This document shows positions 7,157 through 8,081 of a DNA stretch of 8,081 nt, one piece after another. Each line of letters opens with the position of its first letter. The first letter of the stretch is position 1. The notes under the pieces were generated by a model. It was not told where the DNA came from, ran no database searches, and was given only the letters and a program-made list of their open reading frames with translations. The DNA lies in NCBI GenBank assembly GCA_003564775.1, contig PXEI01000259.1, positions 1 through 8,081 of the forward strand. Reading direction: 5' to 3'. The stretch comes from Spirochaetaceae bacterium. GTDB taxonomy: Bacteria; Spirochaetota; Spirochaetia; DSM-27196; SLAA01. A program made the translations under genes and the position numbers.

Positions 7157-7707
7157 GAATTACCGGTGGCAAGTACCGCGGACGACGGCTTGTCTGTCCT
7201 CCAGGCGAGATTCGACCGGCCATGGACAAGATGCGTGAAACCATCTTCGCAATTCTGGGCAACCTAGACGGCTGCAGTTTCCTGGATCTGTTTGCCGGTT
7301 CCGGCTCAATGGCTATTGAGGCTGCCGGTCGCGGAGCCTCGCGGGTTACGCTGGTCGAACGCGACAAGTCCAAGCGTAAGGTGGTTACCCAAAACCTTGA
7401 GATAGTTGAGGAACCGACACAGGTTTTCTTCCTTCCGGTCGAACGCTTTGTTGCCGGAGCTCGTGAGGAATACGACTATATTTTTGTAGATGCGCCATTC
7501 CCGTATCGGCATCGGGCCGATCTCTTGGGCCGCATAGTTGCCTCTCGCCTTGTTGGGCCCGACACCGTGGTCATGTTTCACTATCCCGCTGAAGACCCCA
7601 TGCCTGAGAACGCAGGCCAAGTAGAACGCACCGATCTCAGAATATTCGGCCGTTCTTTGGTAGCTTTCTATCGCCACTGTTCCAAGGAAACCGAGCTTTT
7701 GCTATAG
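7153..7707 (+). CDS. rsmD: 16S rRNA (guanine(966)-N2)-methyltransferase RsmD
   Basis: RsmD uses S-adenosylmethionine to methylate the N2 of G966 (E. coli numbering) in 16S rRNA during small-subunit assembly. At 184 residues it is normal for the family. MRITGGKYRGRRL (1-13) and RPAMDKMRETIFAIL (21-35) match the conserved start. LDLFAGSGSMAIEAAGRGA (44-62) is the SAM-binding motif I, LVERD (67-71) is motif II with its ribose-contacting acidic residue, and FVDAPF (111-116) is motif IV. In most relatives motif IV is DPPF or DPPY; here the first proline is alanine. The ATG overlaps the recG stop as ATGA, so expression is probably coupled to recG. Its TAG stop lies inside the predicted -10 of the next gene. 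The C-terminal ~30 residues after 150 have no motif I recognise. The alternative is another rRNA N2-guanine methyltransferase, but size and N-terminus favour RsmD. Confidence 0.9.
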   Translation: MRITGGKYRGRRLVCPPGEIRPAMDKMRETIFAILGNLDGCSFLDLFAGSGSMAIEAAGRGASRVTLVERDKSKRKVVTQNLEIVEEPTQVFFLPVERFVAGAREEYDYIFVDAPFPYRHRADLLGRIVASRLVGPDTVVMFHYPAEDPMPENAGQVERTDLRIFGRSLVAFYRHCSKETELLL

Positions 7708-7708
7708 T
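7700..7708 (+). promoter_or_regulatory. Predicted extended -10 promoter element for hisZ, overlapping the rsmD stop
   Basis: TGCTATAGT at 7700-7708 is identical to the extended -10 ahead of dnaE. The rsmD TAG stop (7705-7707) is part of it. A -35 is poor: the best at 17-base spacing is TTCCAA at 7680-7685 (3 of 6), which is tolerable for an extended -10 promoter. Transcription would start near 7715, about 17 bases before the GTG. Chance resemblance, with hisZ simply part of the upstream operon, remains possible. Confidence 0.45.
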
Positions 7709-7717
7709 AAACTCTGT

Positions 7718-7724
7718 TAAGGAG
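7718..7724 (+). promoter_or_regulatory. Ribosome binding site of the hisZ-like gene, supporting a GTG start
   Basis: TAAGGAG at 7718-7724 ends 7 bases before GTG at 7732. The strong match at ideal spacing decides for GTG. The next in-frame ATG (7969-7971) lies deep inside the conserved domain. Confidence 0.75.
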
Positions 7725-7731
7725 TGATTCT

Positions 7732-8081
7732 GTGCCAAAAAAAAAGCGTTCTCTGCTCCAGATCCCGCAGGGAACTGAAAGTTTTTACCTTGAAGATGCC
7801 TACCGACACCGTAAACTCGTTGAACGGGTTACCGAGAAGTTCTACCGTTGGGGCTATCTCCCGGTGCAAACACCGATAGTGGACTACTACGACAGCTACC
7901 GCACCCTCCTGACAGAGAATGCGGACCGCGGTATCTATCGCCTCATAGACCGCGACGGCGAGCTGCTTATGCTGCGCTCCGACGTTACGCTCTTCCTTGC
8001 CAAACAAATGGGAATGATACTTAAGAGTGAAGAACTGCCGGTACGTGTCTATTATGCAGACACCATTCTTCGCCACGAGGC
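7732..8081 (+). CDS. hisZ: HisZ-like ATP phosphoribosyltransferase regulatory subunit (class II HisRS-like fold), 3' partial
   Basis: The frame opens at GTG and stays open for 116 codons to the right edge. Recognisable parts of the class II histidyl-tRNA synthetase-like fold are IPQGTESFYLEDA (residues 11-23; compare the LPxGxxD start of the family), a motif 1-like helix and strand with FYRWGYLPVQTPIVDYYDS, LMLRSDVTLFLAK around residue 80-95 (compare LRPDMT of HisZ and LRPEGT of HisS), and VYYADTILRHEA at the edge, the motif 2 strand. HisZ is catalytically inactive as a synthetase and regulates short-form HisG in the first step of histidine biosynthesis. LRxDxT favours HisZ over HisS, but the HisS-defining motif 2 loop and histidine-binding motifs lie outside the window, so a divergent HisS cannot be excluded. 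Codons 2-5 hold a run of nine A. It is separated from rsmD by 24 bases. Confidence 0.65.
   Translation, partial: MPKKKRSLLQIPQGTESFYLEDAYRHRKLVERVTEKFYRWGYLPVQTPIVDYYDSYRTLLTENADRGIYRLIDRDGELLMLRSDVTLFLAKQMGMILKSEELPVRVYYADTILRHE

Noticed and set aside
7717..8076. 119-codon minus-strand open frame at the right end
   Set aside because: It is antisense to the HisZ-like gene, whose family motifs, ribosome site and start are all in place on the + strand.

Overview
The window is dense bacterial chromosome. Every credible gene reads on the + strand and almost no base is non-coding. In order it holds: the 3' part of a gene for an FAD subunit of the molybdenum hydroxylase (xanthine/CO dehydrogenase-like) family (1-840); dnaE, the alpha subunit of DNA polymerase III (908-4366); a YggT-family membrane protein (4414-5004); recG helicase (5021-7156); rsmD, a 16S rRNA guanine-N2 methyltransferase (7153-7707); and the 5' part of a HisZ/HisS-like gene (7732 to the right edge). 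No tRNA, rRNA, CRISPR array, insertion sequence or phage gene was seen. No gap between genes exceeds 67 bases.

The host uses Shine-Dalgarno translation with several non-ATG starts (TTG for dnaE, GTG for recG and hisZ). Moderate-to-high GC and the style of the DnaE, RecG and RsmD sequences fit a free-living spirochaete. That placement is an inference from resemblance and is low to moderate in confidence. A histidine-biosynthesis regulatory subunit, if correctly called, would argue against host-restricted spirochaetes.

The layout suggests three transcription units. The flavoprotein gene ends at 840. A 67-base gap follows, carrying a good extended -10 promoter (TGCTATAGT) just before dnaE. dnaE, yggT, recG and rsmD are then packed with gaps of 47 and 16 bases and a 4-base ATGA overlap, so they probably form one operon of replication, recombination/repair and ribosome-maturation functions with one membrane protein. 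The same nine-base TGCTATAGT recurs at the end of rsmD, where it contains the rsmD stop codon and precedes hisZ, suggesting a separate start for hisZ.

No undescribed system is evident; this is mostly core-genome sequence. The points worth a second look are: the loss of most PHP-domain metal ligands in DnaE, with polymerase residues intact; the DAPF variant of the RsmD catalytic DPPF motif; the two identical promoter-like junction motifs with very short predicted leaders; and the divergent FAD-binding motifs of the flavoprotein.
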